The notes below the pieces were generated by a model. It saw only the letters and a list, made by a program, of their open reading frames with translations. It had not been told where the DNA came from and searched no databases. Positions 56,278-64,000 of a stretch of DNA of 64,000 nt are shown one piece after another (position 1 is the stretch's first letter; every line of letters begins with the position of its first letter). Source of the DNA: JBGPGW01 sp046349515 (GTDB lineage Bacteria > Pseudomonadota > Alphaproteobacteria > CADEGL01); NCBI GenBank assembly GCA_046349515.1, contig JAXMCE010000007.1:154187-218186 (forward strand). The letters are read 5' to 3'. The position numbers and the translations under genes are program-made.

Positions 56278-56306
56278 CCTCATGCCGGCGCGATCGAATC
56301 ATGAGG
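56278..56306. repeat. Dispersed palindromic repeat, copy 3
   Basis: CCTCATG (56278-56284) and CATGAGG (56300-56306) enclose 15 bases ending in tcgaat. It has the same 29-base length, arms and TCGAATCATGAGG end as the copy at 24476. It begins two bases after the flavoprotein stop codon, within a probable operon, and could stabilise or divide the transcript. Confidence 0.65.
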
Positions 56307-56307
56307 C

Positions 56308-58758
56308 TCACCCCCTGATCCGCTCGCCCTTGGGATCATAGAACGGGCGGAGGGAGGCTGTCGCGGGCACGCGGCTGCCCATGACCTCGATCTCGTAGCG
56401 TCCGGCATTGACGTAAGCGGCGTCGACGGGCCCTCCGCCGTTCGACACATAGCCCATGCCGATGGCGGCGCCGACGCTGTGGCCGTAGGAGCCGGAGGTG
56501 ATGCGGCCGACCAGCTTGCCGTCGCGCCAGATCGCCTCGTCGTGGAGGAGAAGCGGCTCCGCGTCCTCGAGCTTGAAAAGCACGAGGCGGCGCTTGACCC
56601 CCTCCTGCCGCTGCTTCAGCAACGCCTCGCGGCCGATGAAAGGCCGGTTCTTGTCGAAGGCGACCGAGAACGCCAGGCCCGATTCGATGGGCGTGTCCTC
56701 GGGGCCGATGTCGTGGCCCCAATGGCGGTAGGCCTTCTCGCTCCTCAGCGAATCGAGCGCGTGGTAGCCGGCGTGTTTGAGCCCTAATGAATCGCCGGCC
56801 GCGCGGATCGCGCCGTACACGGCCCGCATGCGTTCGGTCGGCACGTAGAGTTCCCAGCCGAGCTCGCCCACGAAGGTCACGCGCTGGGCGTGGACGCGCC
56901 CGCATGCGAGCTCGATCTCACGGCCGCTCATATAGGGAAAGGCCGCGTTCGAGAGATCGGCCGAGGTCAGTTGGCCGAGCAGCGCGCGCGAGCGCGGGCC
57001 CATGACGGAGAGCACGCCCAAACCCGATGTCACATCGGTGATCGTCGCGCGCGCATCCATGGACGTATTGCGCTTCATCCAGTCGAGGTCGTGGACGGCC
57101 GTCGCCGCGGCCGTCACCACCATGTAGCGGTCCTCGGCCATGCGCGTGACGGTCAGGTCCGCCTCGATCCCGCCATGGCGGTTGAGGAACTGGGTGTAGA
57201 CGACGCGGCCCGGCGGCACCGCCATGTCAGCGGCCGCGATCGTCTGCATCACGGCCTCCGCATCCGGTCCCTGGACCAAGAACTTGGCGAAGGAAGTCTG
57301 GTCGAAGACGCCAACCGACTCGCGGACGGCCCTGTGCTCGGCGGCCGAGTGGGGAAACCAATTCTGCCGCTCGAAGGAATATTCGTATTGGGGCTCAATC
57401 CCCTTGGGCGCGAACCAATTGGTGCGCTCCCAGCCCGCGACGACGCCGAAGCAGGCCCCTTCGCCTGCGAGTGTGTCGTGGAGGGCCGAGCGGCGCAGGC
57501 CCCGTGCCGTCTCGTTCTGCCGGAACGGCCAGTGCGTCGCGTACATGAGGCCGAGCGATTCGACCGTGCGGTCGCGGAGATAGTGGCGGTTCACCTGGAA
57601 GTCCGAGACGCGGCGCACATCGACGTCCCAGAGGTCCATGCTCGGCTCGCCCCCGACGATCCACTCGGCGACGGCCTTGCCCGCGCCCGCGGAGGACGCG
57701 ATGCCGATCGAGTTGAATCCGGCGGCCACGAAGAATCCCTTCAAGCCCGGCGCCTCGCCCAGCATGTAGCGGTTGTCCGGCGTGAAGCTCTCGGGCCCGA
57801 CGAGGAGCTGGCGGATCTCGGCCTTCTCCAAGGCCGGCACGCGCTCGAGCGCCTTCTCCATGAGGACCTCGAAATGGTCCCAGTCCTCGTTCAGCGTGTC
57901 GAACTCGAAATCCTCGGGGATCCCGTCCATGCCCCAGGGCTTGGCGACCGGCTCGAATCCGCCGACGAGGAGCTTGCCCGCGTCTTCCTTGTAGTAGGTG
58001 TAGCCGTCGTAATCGCGCATGGAGGGAAGGCCTGCATGCATGCCGTCCATGGGTTGGGTCACGATGTAGAAGTGCTCGGCCGCGTGGAGCGGCACGGCGA
58101 CACCGGCCAGCGCGCCGATCTCCCGCGCCCACATGCCGCCGCAGTTGACGACGATCTCCGAATCGATCGAGCCCTTGCTCGTCTCGACGCCCGTGACGCG
58201 GCCTTTGCCCGTGCGAATGGCCGTGACCTTGACGCCTTCGATGATCGTGGCGCCGCCCATCCGCGCGCCCTTGGCGAGGGCCTGGACCGTGTCGACGGGG
58301 TTGGTCTGCCCGTCGCCAGGAATCCACAGCGCGCCCACGAGGTCGTCCGTGCGCATCGGCGGCCATTTCGCGCCGGCCTCTTTCGGCGTCACGATGTCGG
58401 CCTCGATGCCGAAGCACTTGGCCATGGTGGCCTGGTGCTTGTACTGGTCCATGCGCCCCTTGGTGCGCGCGACCGCGATCGAGCCGCGGCGCTGGAAGCC
58501 CGTCGCCTGTCCCGTCTCGGCCTCGAGCGTGCCGTAAAGGTTGGCGCCGTAGCGGGCCAGGGTGGTCAGGTTGTGCGAGGCGCGCAGCTGGCCCACGAGC
58601 CCCGCCGCGTGCCAGGACGTGCCGCAGGCAAGAGTCTTCCGCTCGAGGAGGACCACGTCGCGCCAGCCGAGCTTGGCGAGATGGTAGGCGACGCTGCAGC
58701 CGACGATGCCGCCGCCGATGATGACAACGCGCGCATGCCGGGGAAGGGTGGAAGCCAT
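56308..58758 (-). CDS. Dimethylglycine/sarcosine dehydrogenase-like flavoprotein
   Basis: 816 residues with three parts: an FAD-binding DAO domain (1-370, dinucleotide motif VVIIGGGIVGCSVAYHLAKLG, residues 11-31), a linker domain (about 370-430), and GcvT folate-binding domains (about 430-720 and 725-816), ending with the glycine-cleavage T C-terminal barrel. His50 in TSWHAAGLVG corresponds to the residue carrying covalent FAD in dimethylglycine dehydrogenase. Such enzymes oxidise N-methyl groups and pass the one-carbon unit to tetrahydrofolate. Exact substrate (dimethylglycine, sarcosine or another N-methyl amine) cannot be told. Confidence 0.88.
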   Translation of the reverse strand: MASTLPRHARVVIIGGGIVGCSVAYHLAKLGWRDVVLLERKTLACGTSWHAAGLVGQLRASHNLTTLARYGANLYGTLEAETGQATGFQRRGSIAVARTKGRMDQYKHQATMAKCFGIEADIVTPKEAGAKWPPMRTDDLVGALWIPGDGQTNPVDTVQALAKGARMGGATIIEGVKVTAIRTGKGRVTGVETSKGSIDSEIVVNCGGMWAREIGALAGVAVPLHAAEHFYIVTQPMDGMHAGLPSMRDYDGYTYYKEDAGKLLVGGFEPVAKPWGMDGIPEDFEFDTLNEDWDHFEVLMEKALERVPALEKAEIRQLLVGPESFTPDNRYMLGEAPGLKGFFVAAGFNSIGIASSAGAGKAVAEWIVGGEPSMDLWDVDVRRVSDFQVNRHYLRDRTVESLGLMYATHWPFRQNETARGLRRSALHDTLAGEGACFGVVAGWERTNWFAPKGIEPQYEYSFERQNWFPHSAAEHRAVRESVGVFDQTSFAKFLVQGPDAEAVMQTIAAADMAVPPGRVVYTQFLNRHGGIEADLTVTRMAEDRYMVVTAAATAVHDLDWMKRNTSMDARATITDVTSGLGVLSVMGPRSRALLGQLTSADLSNAAFPYMSGREIELACGRVHAQRVTFVGELGWELYVPTERMRAVYGAIRAAGDSLGLKHAGYHALDSLRSEKAYRHWGHDIGPEDTPIESGLAFSVAFDKNRPFIGREALLKQRQEGVKRRLVLFKLEDAEPLLLHDEAIWRDGKLVGRITSGSYGHSVGAAIGMGYVSNGGGPVDAAYVNAGRYEIEVMGSRVPATASLRPFYDPKGERIRG

Positions 58759-58882
58759 GGACGGAGACCTTGTCGTGACGGGGGCCGATGGGCCGGCGTG
58801 CGCGTCCGCTCGGGGCGTTCCCGCGCGAGCCTCACATCATAATAGTCGGTGCGCGGCGCTTGTCGACGCGCGAGACGGCCTC

Positions 58883-61800
58883 TCAGGACGCCGCGGCGTC
58901 CCGGTCCCGCGGCTCGCGATCGTCTCCCGCCTCGTCGTAGCCGGCCTCGCCCAGCACCTCGTCCGGGATGTCCGACGCGGGTCGCCGCCGCAACAGCGGC
59001 ATGCCGGCCAGCTTGCCGAGATAGAGGTAGATGACGGGCGTGAGATAAAGCGTGAGCGCCTGCGAGAGGATGAGCCCGCCCGTGACCGCGAGGCCAAGCG
59101 GCCGGCGCGCGGCGGCGCCGCTCCCGAAGCCGACGGCGATGGGAAGGGCCCCCATCAAGGCCGCCATCGTGGTCATCATGATCGGGCGGAAGCGGACGAG
59201 GCAGGCCTCGTAGATGGCCTCGCCGGGCTCCTTGCCGTGCTTGCGTTCGGCCTCGAGCGCGAAGTCGATCATCATGATCGCGTTCTTCTTGACGATGCCG
59301 ACCAGCATGATGATGCCGACGAAGGCGTAGAGGCCAAGCGGCGTGCCGAACAGCATGAGCGTGAGCAGCGCGCCCAACCCCGCCGACGGCAGGCCGGAGA
59401 GAATCGTCAATGGATGGATGAAACTCTCATAAAGGATGCCGAGCACGATGTAGACGACGAGGATCGCAAGGGCCAGGAGCAGTCCGAGCCCCTTGAAAGA
59501 CGACTGGAAGGCCTGGGCCGTGCCCTGGAATCCGGTCGTCAGGGTGGCCGGCAGGTTCTGCTCGCGCTCCAGGCGCCGGATCGCATCGACCGCCGTGCCG
59601 AGGGAGACGCCCGGCGCCAGGTTGAAGGAGATCGTGACGGACGGAATCTGGCTCTGGTGGTTGATGGTGAGCGGCCCCACGTCGCGCTTCAAGCTCGCGA
59701 CGGCGGTGAGCGGCACGAGATTGCCGCTGCCCCCGCGCACATAGATCTTCTCGAGAGCCGAAGCCTCGCGCTGCTGGTCCTCCTTCACCTCGACGATCAC
59801 CTGGTACTGCTCGGAAGGCGTGTAGATGGTGGAGACCTGCTGGGAGCCGAAAGCGCTGCCGAGCGCCAGCTGAATCTGCTCGATCGTGACGCCGAGCGCC
59901 GCCGCGCGGTCGCGGTCAATGTCGACCATGAGGTTCGGGCTCGTGATGTAGAGATCGCTTGTCACGTCGAGAAGAAGGTTGAGCTTCGCCATGGCCTGCT
60001 GCATGGCGTTGGCCGAGCGGTAGAGCGAATCGAGGTCGAGGTCCTGCATCGTGTACTGGTACTGCGCCTTCGACAGCAGGCCGCCGATGCGGATCGAGGG
60101 CGGGTTCTGGAGGAAGACGCGCAGGCCCGGCACGACCGCGAGCTTCGGCCGCAATTGTGCGATCACCTGGTCGGCATTCATCGTCCGCTCGGAGAGCGGC
60201 TTCAGGTGGATGAAAATGAATCCGGAGTTGCCGGTCGCGCGCGAACCGCCGACGCCGACCGAGGACATGAACGACTCGACGTTCGGGTCCTTGAGGATGA
60301 TCGCGGCCACGGCCTGCTGGTTGCGCATCATGGCCTCGAAGGACGTGTCCTGCGCGCCTTCGGTGAAGCCGATGATCTGGTCGGTATCCTCGCCGGGCAG
60401 GAAGTCCTTGGGAATCTCGCGGTAGAGATAGAACGTCAGGACGATCGTCGCGAGGAAGACGCCGAAGACGAGCCGTGAACGCGCGAGAGACCAGGTGAGG
60501 CTCCGGTCATAGGCGCGATAGAGATACTGGAACGCGCGCTCCGACCACTGATAGACCGCACTGTGCTGCACGTGGCCGCCGCGGACGAACCGGCTGCACA
60601 GCATGGGCGTGAGCGTGAGCGAGACAAGGCCCGAGACGAGGATGGCCAGCGTGATCGTGACCGCGAACTCGTGGAGAAGGCGCCCCAGCATGCCGCTCAT
60701 GAATATGACGGGGATGAACACGGCGACGAGCGACACCGTCATCGAGATGATGGTGAAGCCGATCTCGCGCGAGCCCATGATGGCGGCGTAGAGCGGCTTC
60801 TCGCCGCGCTCGATGTGGCGCACGATGTTCTCGAGCATGACGATGGCGTCGTCGACGACGAACCCGACGGCCAGGGTGAGCGCCATGAGCGTCAGGTTGT
60901 TCAGGCTGTAGCCGAGGAACCACATGCCCGCGAAGGTGCCGATGACCGAGATCGGCAGCGCGAGCGAGGGGATGATCGTGGCCGACAGGTTGCGCAGGAA
61001 CAGGAAGATCACCATGACGACGAGCGCGGCCGCGAGCGCCAGCGTGAACTGCACGTCGTCGATCGAGTGGCGGATCGTCGTCGTGCGGTCGTAGAGCACG
61101 TCCATCTCGATCGCGGCGGGAAGCTGCGCCTGGAAGGTCGGCAGGATCGACTTGATCTGGTCGACGACCTCGATCGTGTTGGTGCCGGGCTGACGGTAGA
61201 CGCCGAGGATGATCGCGCGCTCGTCCTTGAACCAGCTCGCGATCTTGGTGTTCTCGACGCTGTTGATGGCCTGGCCGATGTCCTCGATGCGGATGGGCGC
61301 GCCGCCGCGATAGACGACGATCTGCCGGTTGAACCCGGCCGCGTCGTTCAACTGCCCGGTCGAGCGGATAGTGACGGTCTGGTTCGGCCCTTCGAGCGTG
61401 CCGGTCGCGAGGTTCTGGTTGGCCTTCTGGATGCCGGAGACGACCTCGTCGAGACCGACGCCGCGCACGCTGAGCGCCTCGGGGTCGAGCTCGACGCGCA
61501 CGGCGAATTTCTGCGAACCGAAGACGATCACCTGCGCGACGCCGGCGATGCTCGAAAGGCGTTGCGCCAGGATCGTCTCGGCGTAGGTGTTGACGGTGGA
61601 GAGCGGCAGCGTCTTCGACTTGAGCACGAGAAGGTAGATCGCGAAATCCGCCGGGTTCACCTTGCGGAAGGTCGGCGGGTTCGGAAGATCCGCGGGCAGG
61701 CGGCGCAGCGCCGTCGAGATCGCGGTCTGCACGTCCTGCGCCGCCGCGTCGATGTTGCGGTCGAGGGAGAACTGCAACGTGATGCGCGTCAAACCAAGCG

Positions 61801-62053
61801 CGCTCGTCGAGGTCATGGAATCGACGCCGGCGATCTGGGAGAACTGGGCTTCGAGCGGCTGCGCGACCGAGGACGCCATGGTCTCGGGCGAGCCGCCGGG
61901 CAGCCTGGCCGTCACCTCGATCGTGGGGAAGTCGACCTTCGGGAGCTCGCTCACCGCCAGCACCCGGTAGGCGAAAAAGCCGAACAGCACGAGCGAGGCC
62001 ATGACGAGCGTCGTCATGACCGGGCGCCGGATGCAGAGTTCGGGGAGAGTCAT
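58883..62053 (-). CDS. RND-family multidrug efflux transporter (HAE1, MdtB/C-like)
   Basis: 1056 residues, the inner-membrane proton-driven pump of a tripartite exporter. Twelve membrane segments in two halves, one at about 12-33 and two bundles near 340-550 and 870-1040, with two large periplasmic loops. The proton-relay Asp pair is in AVGFVVDDAIVMLENI (about 403-410). RPVMTTLVMASLVLFGFFAYR and LPKVDFPTIEV at the start place it in the hydrophobe/amphiphile efflux group close to MdtB/MdtC. Preceded by its adaptor; no outer-membrane channel gene follows. Confidence 0.95.
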   Translation of the reverse strand: MTLPELCIRRPVMTTLVMASLVLFGFFAYRVLAVSELPKVDFPTIEVTARLPGGSPETMASSVAQPLEAQFSQIAGVDSMTSTSALGLTRITLQFSLDRNIDAAAQDVQTAISTALRRLPADLPNPPTFRKVNPADFAIYLLVLKSKTLPLSTVNTYAETILAQRLSSIAGVAQVIVFGSQKFAVRVELDPEALSVRGVGLDEVVSGIQKANQNLATGTLEGPNQTVTIRSTGQLNDAAGFNRQIVVYRGGAPIRIEDIGQAINSVENTKIASWFKDERAIILGVYRQPGTNTIEVVDQIKSILPTFQAQLPAAIEMDVLYDRTTTIRHSIDDVQFTLALAAALVVMVIFLFLRNLSATIIPSLALPISVIGTFAGMWFLGYSLNNLTLMALTLAVGFVVDDAIVMLENIVRHIERGEKPLYAAIMGSREIGFTIISMTVSLVAVFIPVIFMSGMLGRLLHEFAVTITLAILVSGLVSLTLTPMLCSRFVRGGHVQHSAVYQWSERAFQYLYRAYDRSLTWSLARSRLVFGVFLATIVLTFYLYREIPKDFLPGEDTDQIIGFTEGAQDTSFEAMMRNQQAVAAIILKDPNVESFMSSVGVGGSRATGNSGFIFIHLKPLSERTMNADQVIAQLRPKLAVVPGLRVFLQNPPSIRIGGLLSKAQYQYTMQDLDLDSLYRSANAMQQAMAKLNLLLDVTSDLYITSPNLMVDIDRDRAAALGVTIEQIQLALGSAFGSQQVSTIYTPSEQYQVIVEVKEDQQREASALEKIYVRGGSGNLVPLTAVASLKRDVGPLTINHQSQIPSVTISFNLAPGVSLGTAVDAIRRLEREQNLPATLTTGFQGTAQAFQSSFKGLGLLLALAILVVYIVLGILYESFIHPLTILSGLPSAGLGALLTLMLFGTPLGLYAFVGIIMLVGIVKKNAIMMIDFALEAERKHGKEPGEAIYEACLVRFRPIMMTTMAALMGALPIAVGFGSGAAARRPLGLAVTGGLILSQALTLYLTPVIYLYLGKLAGMPLLRRRPASDIPDEVLGEAGYDEAGDDREPRDRDAAAS

Positions 62054-62076
62054 CGCGGCGGCCTCGGCATCCGCGC

Positions 62077-63222
62077 TCAGCTCTGCGTTCGGACGCGGGA
62101 GCCGGGGACGAGGCGGAGCTGGCCGTCGGTCACGACCTGCTCGCCGCCATCGAGCCCCTTCTCGATCACGGTCATGCCCTCATGGGCGACGCCGGCGGTG
62201 ACGGGGCGCTGCTCGACCGTCATGTCCTGCTTGACGACATAGACATACGGGCCGCTGGGGCCGTTCTGGATCGCCTCGGTCGGCACGACGACCGCGTTGG
62301 CGAGCGTCGAGAGCGTCAGCGTCACGTTGACGGATTGCCCGGTCGTCAGCCGCTCGTTCGCGTTCTGGAACGTGGCCTTCAAGAGGATCGTGCCCGTGGC
62401 GGCGTCGACCGCGTTGTTGACGAAGCTGACATCGCCCTGCTCGGGCGCGCTCGGGTCGCCTTGCGCTGCCGCCGAGACCATGAGCTTGCCGCCCGCGATC
62501 CGCGCCTTGATCTCCGGCAGGTAGCGCTCGGCCACGGAGAAGGCCACGTAGATCGGCTGGATCTGGTTGATGACGACGAGGGGCGCCGGATCGTTGGCTT
62601 TGACGACGTTGCCGAGATTGACGAGCACGCTGCCGGTCCGTCCCTGGATGGGGGCGCGGATCGAGGTGTAGCTGAGCTCGAGCTTCGCGTTGTCGAGCGC
62701 GGCCTCGTCCGCCTTGATCGTCGCGGCGAGAGTCTCGACCGTCGTGCGGGCCTGCTCGAACTGCTGCTTCGTCAGGAACTCCTTCTTGGCGAGCTCGGTG
62801 TAGCGCGCGACGTCCCACTTGGCCTTCTCGAGCTGCGCCTTGTCGCGCGCGAGATTGGCTTCGGCCTGGCGCACATTGGCCTCGAAGGTGCGCGGATCGA
62901 TGGTGAAGAGGGGATCGCCCGCCTTCACGATCTGCCCTTCCTTGAAGGACACAGCCGTGATCTGCCCGTCGACCCGCGATTTGACCGCGACGCTCTTGAT
63001 CGGCTGGACATTGCCGATCGTGTGCACGGTGACGGGAATGTCGGCCCTGGCAACGGACGCCGTGACCACGGGCGCGGCGGGCGGCGGCGCCTTGGGCTGG
63101 GCGCCCCGGACGAGCCCGCTCGTCGCGGCATAGCCGATCGCGGCGAGAGCCACGAGCGCGCCAGCCACCATCACGATCCGGCGCTTCGTCAGGAGCCGGG
63201 CTTCGCTGAATATTCTGGCCAA
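62077..63222 (-). CDS. RND efflux periplasmic adaptor subunit
   Basis: Membrane-fusion protein of 381 residues linking the RND pump to an outer-membrane channel. One N-terminal membrane anchor (about 16-35), biotinyl-lipoyl-like half domain with VAVKSRVDGQITAV (about 78-91), a coiled-coil hairpin of alternating charge (about 110-180), the second lipoyl half (SIRAPIQGRTGSVLVNLGNVVKA) and beta-barrel/membrane-proximal domains (GQSVNVTL, VPTEAIQNGPSGPYVYVV). It lies 23 bases before the pump gene and would be transcribed first. Confidence 0.94.
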   Translation of the reverse strand: MARIFSEARLLTKRRIVMVAGALVALAAIGYAATSGLVRGAQPKAPPPAAPVVTASVARADIPVTVHTIGNVQPIKSVAVKSRVDGQITAVSFKEGQIVKAGDPLFTIDPRTFEANVRQAEANLARDKAQLEKAKWDVARYTELAKKEFLTKQQFEQARTTVETLAATIKADEAALDNAKLELSYTSIRAPIQGRTGSVLVNLGNVVKANDPAPLVVINQIQPIYVAFSVAERYLPEIKARIAGGKLMVSAAAQGDPSAPEQGDVSFVNNAVDAATGTILLKATFQNANERLTTGQSVNVTLTLSTLANAVVVPTEAIQNGPSGPYVYVVKQDMTVEQRPVTAGVAHEGMTVIEKGLDGGEQVVTDGQLRLVPGSRVRTQS

Positions 63223-63364
63223 GAGACGGCCCCAAATGATTGTTTCGCCGACATGTTAGTCCAATCGGCGGTGGGGCGCACCTGTCCAGTTCGTGCTCTG
63301 TTCCGGCCTCGCCTGGACGAGTACCGCCGCTCTTATGGTGCCTGACGCGCGCGCTCGCGACCCG

Positions 63365-64000
63365 TCATGGCCAGGAACGGTGGTGCCGCTGCTCGCCCTG
63401 GCCCGGTTGGCCCTGGGGCGACGGCGAAGAGGGGGCCGCCTGGGGCGGCGGCGCACTCACATGCGGCGCGCCGGAGGGCATCTGTTGGGGCGGCATCTGT
63501 CGTGGCGGCATCTGCGGCGCGGGCATGGCTTGATGCGACGGTTGCGGCGCTTGGAACACCGGCGCGCTTGGCATGGACGGCTGGTGCGGCGGCGCCATGC
63601 GTGCGCTCGGGGCCGGGCTCGGCGACATCTCGCGCGGCATCGCGTGCGGAGCCGGTGCGCTTGCCTGCGGCGATGGGCGCATGAAGGGCTGCTGGTCGCT
63701 CGGCTGGCGCGCCTCTGGCCGCTGCATGCGCGTCTCGGCACGGGGGACGGTGCGCTCCGGCATGGGCTCTCTCACCCCGCCATTCGCGTTGGGCGAGCCG
63801 CCGCGGATGACCGGGCCTGGCGCCGAGGGCGCCGAGCGGGTGAAAGGTTCCTCGCGCGCGCTTCTGGGTACGCGTCCGCTACCGTTGGGCATGCCGACAT
63901 TGGGCGCGCTCGGCTGCGACGCATTCGGCTGGGACGCGCCGGGACTCTGCGCGCCATCGACGGGCGCGCGGTGGCGGATCTCAGGTCCAGGCGCGGCGCT
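63365..64000 (-). CDS. Pro/Met/Gln-rich protein, C-terminal part only
   Basis: An open minus-strand frame that enters from the right edge and ends at the TGA at 63365-63367; about 211 residues are visible, without start. The whole visible part is low complexity: Pro, Ala, Ser, Gln, Met and Arg with short repeats such as PRQMPPQQMP and SQPNASQPSAPN. Tails of this kind occur on several envelope-associated alphaproteobacterial proteins (for example DUF6600/FecR-type), but no domain is visible here, so no family is assigned. Confidence 0.6.
   Translation of the reverse strand, partial: SAAPGPEIRHRAPVDGAQSPGASQPNASQPSAPNVGMPNGSGRVPRSAREEPFTRSAPSAPGPVIRGGSPNANGGVREPMPERTVPRAETRMQRPEARQPSDQQPFMRPSPQASAPAPHAMPREMSPSPAPSARMAPPHQPSMPSAPVFQAPQPSHQAMPAPQMPPRQMPPQQMPSGAPHVSAPPPQAAPSSPSPQGQPGQGEQRHHRSWP

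Noticed and set aside
58706..60478. 590-codon plus-strand frame opposite the RND pump
   Set aside because: Asp/Arg/Gly-rich shadow without domains; the pump gene is intact.

Overview
This is a high-GC chromosomal window from an alphaproteobacterium, most likely a Rhodospirillales-like lineage; no ribosomal RNA or species marker is present, so the genus cannot be named. The evidence is gene order: trpE/trpGDC-moaC-moeA-lexA, tpiA-secG-pyrG-kdsA-eno-ftsB-pdhA-pdhB-pdhC-lpd-lipA-ratA, ispDF fused in one gene, dusB-ntrB-ntrC-ntrY-ntrX, hfq-hflX and groESL. Further support comes from a pdhB with an N-terminal lipoyl domain and an alphaproteobacterial-type LexA box (GTTC-N7-GTTC). KdsA and a CTP synthase next to it imply a Gram-negative envelope with Kdo-containing LPS.

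Layout. 1-4751 (minus): lexA (cut by the left edge), moeA, moaC, trpC, trpD, trpG. 4903-8648: an inserted block of a divergent polysaccharide deacetylase and a phytanoyl-CoA dioxygenase homologue (plus), and a PYROXD2-like FAD oxidoreductase (minus), which separates trpG from trpE. 8676-12076 (minus): trpE and ppiD. 12273-25933 (plus): tpiA, secG, pyrG, kdsA, eno, a threonine aldolase, ftsB, the pyruvate dehydrogenase complex, lipA and ratA. 25982-29272: methyltransferase, DHA2-type drug exporter, CPBP protease. 29292-31437 (minus): CinA-type amidase, pgpA, ispDF. 31645-42087 (plus): dusB, the two nitrogen two-component systems, D-amino-acid aminotransferase, a HAD phosphatase, hfq, hflX. 42143-44267: groESL with promoter, CIRCE operator and terminator. 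44366-45900: inositol monophosphatase family and a type II haloacid dehalogenase, convergent.

46185-49997 is visibly richer in A/T than the rest and carries a patatin-like lipoprotein, two unrecognised secreted proteins and an AI-2E-family permease; it looks like an acquired or differently evolving segment. 50099-58758 looks like a catabolic locus: an AraC-type regulator divergent from two translationally coupled Rieske oxygenases and a GFA-family protein, facing a dimethylglycine/sarcosine-dehydrogenase-like flavoprotein, a second phytanoyl-CoA dioxygenase homologue and a TTC38-like repeat protein. Oxidative N-demethylation of a quaternary or tertiary amine, with release of formaldehyde, would tie most of these together, but this is inference. 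58883-63222 (minus) is an RND efflux pump with its adaptor. The window ends inside the gene of a Pro/Met-rich protein.

No gap between genes exceeds 300 bases; the longest is 45901-46184 (284 bases), in which I see nothing convincing. I saw no tRNA, rRNA, CRISPR array, insertion sequence or attachment site. Many genes are coupled by ATGA or GTGA overlaps. Three copies of a 29-base palindromic repeat were found (24389-24417, 24476-24504, 56278-56306).
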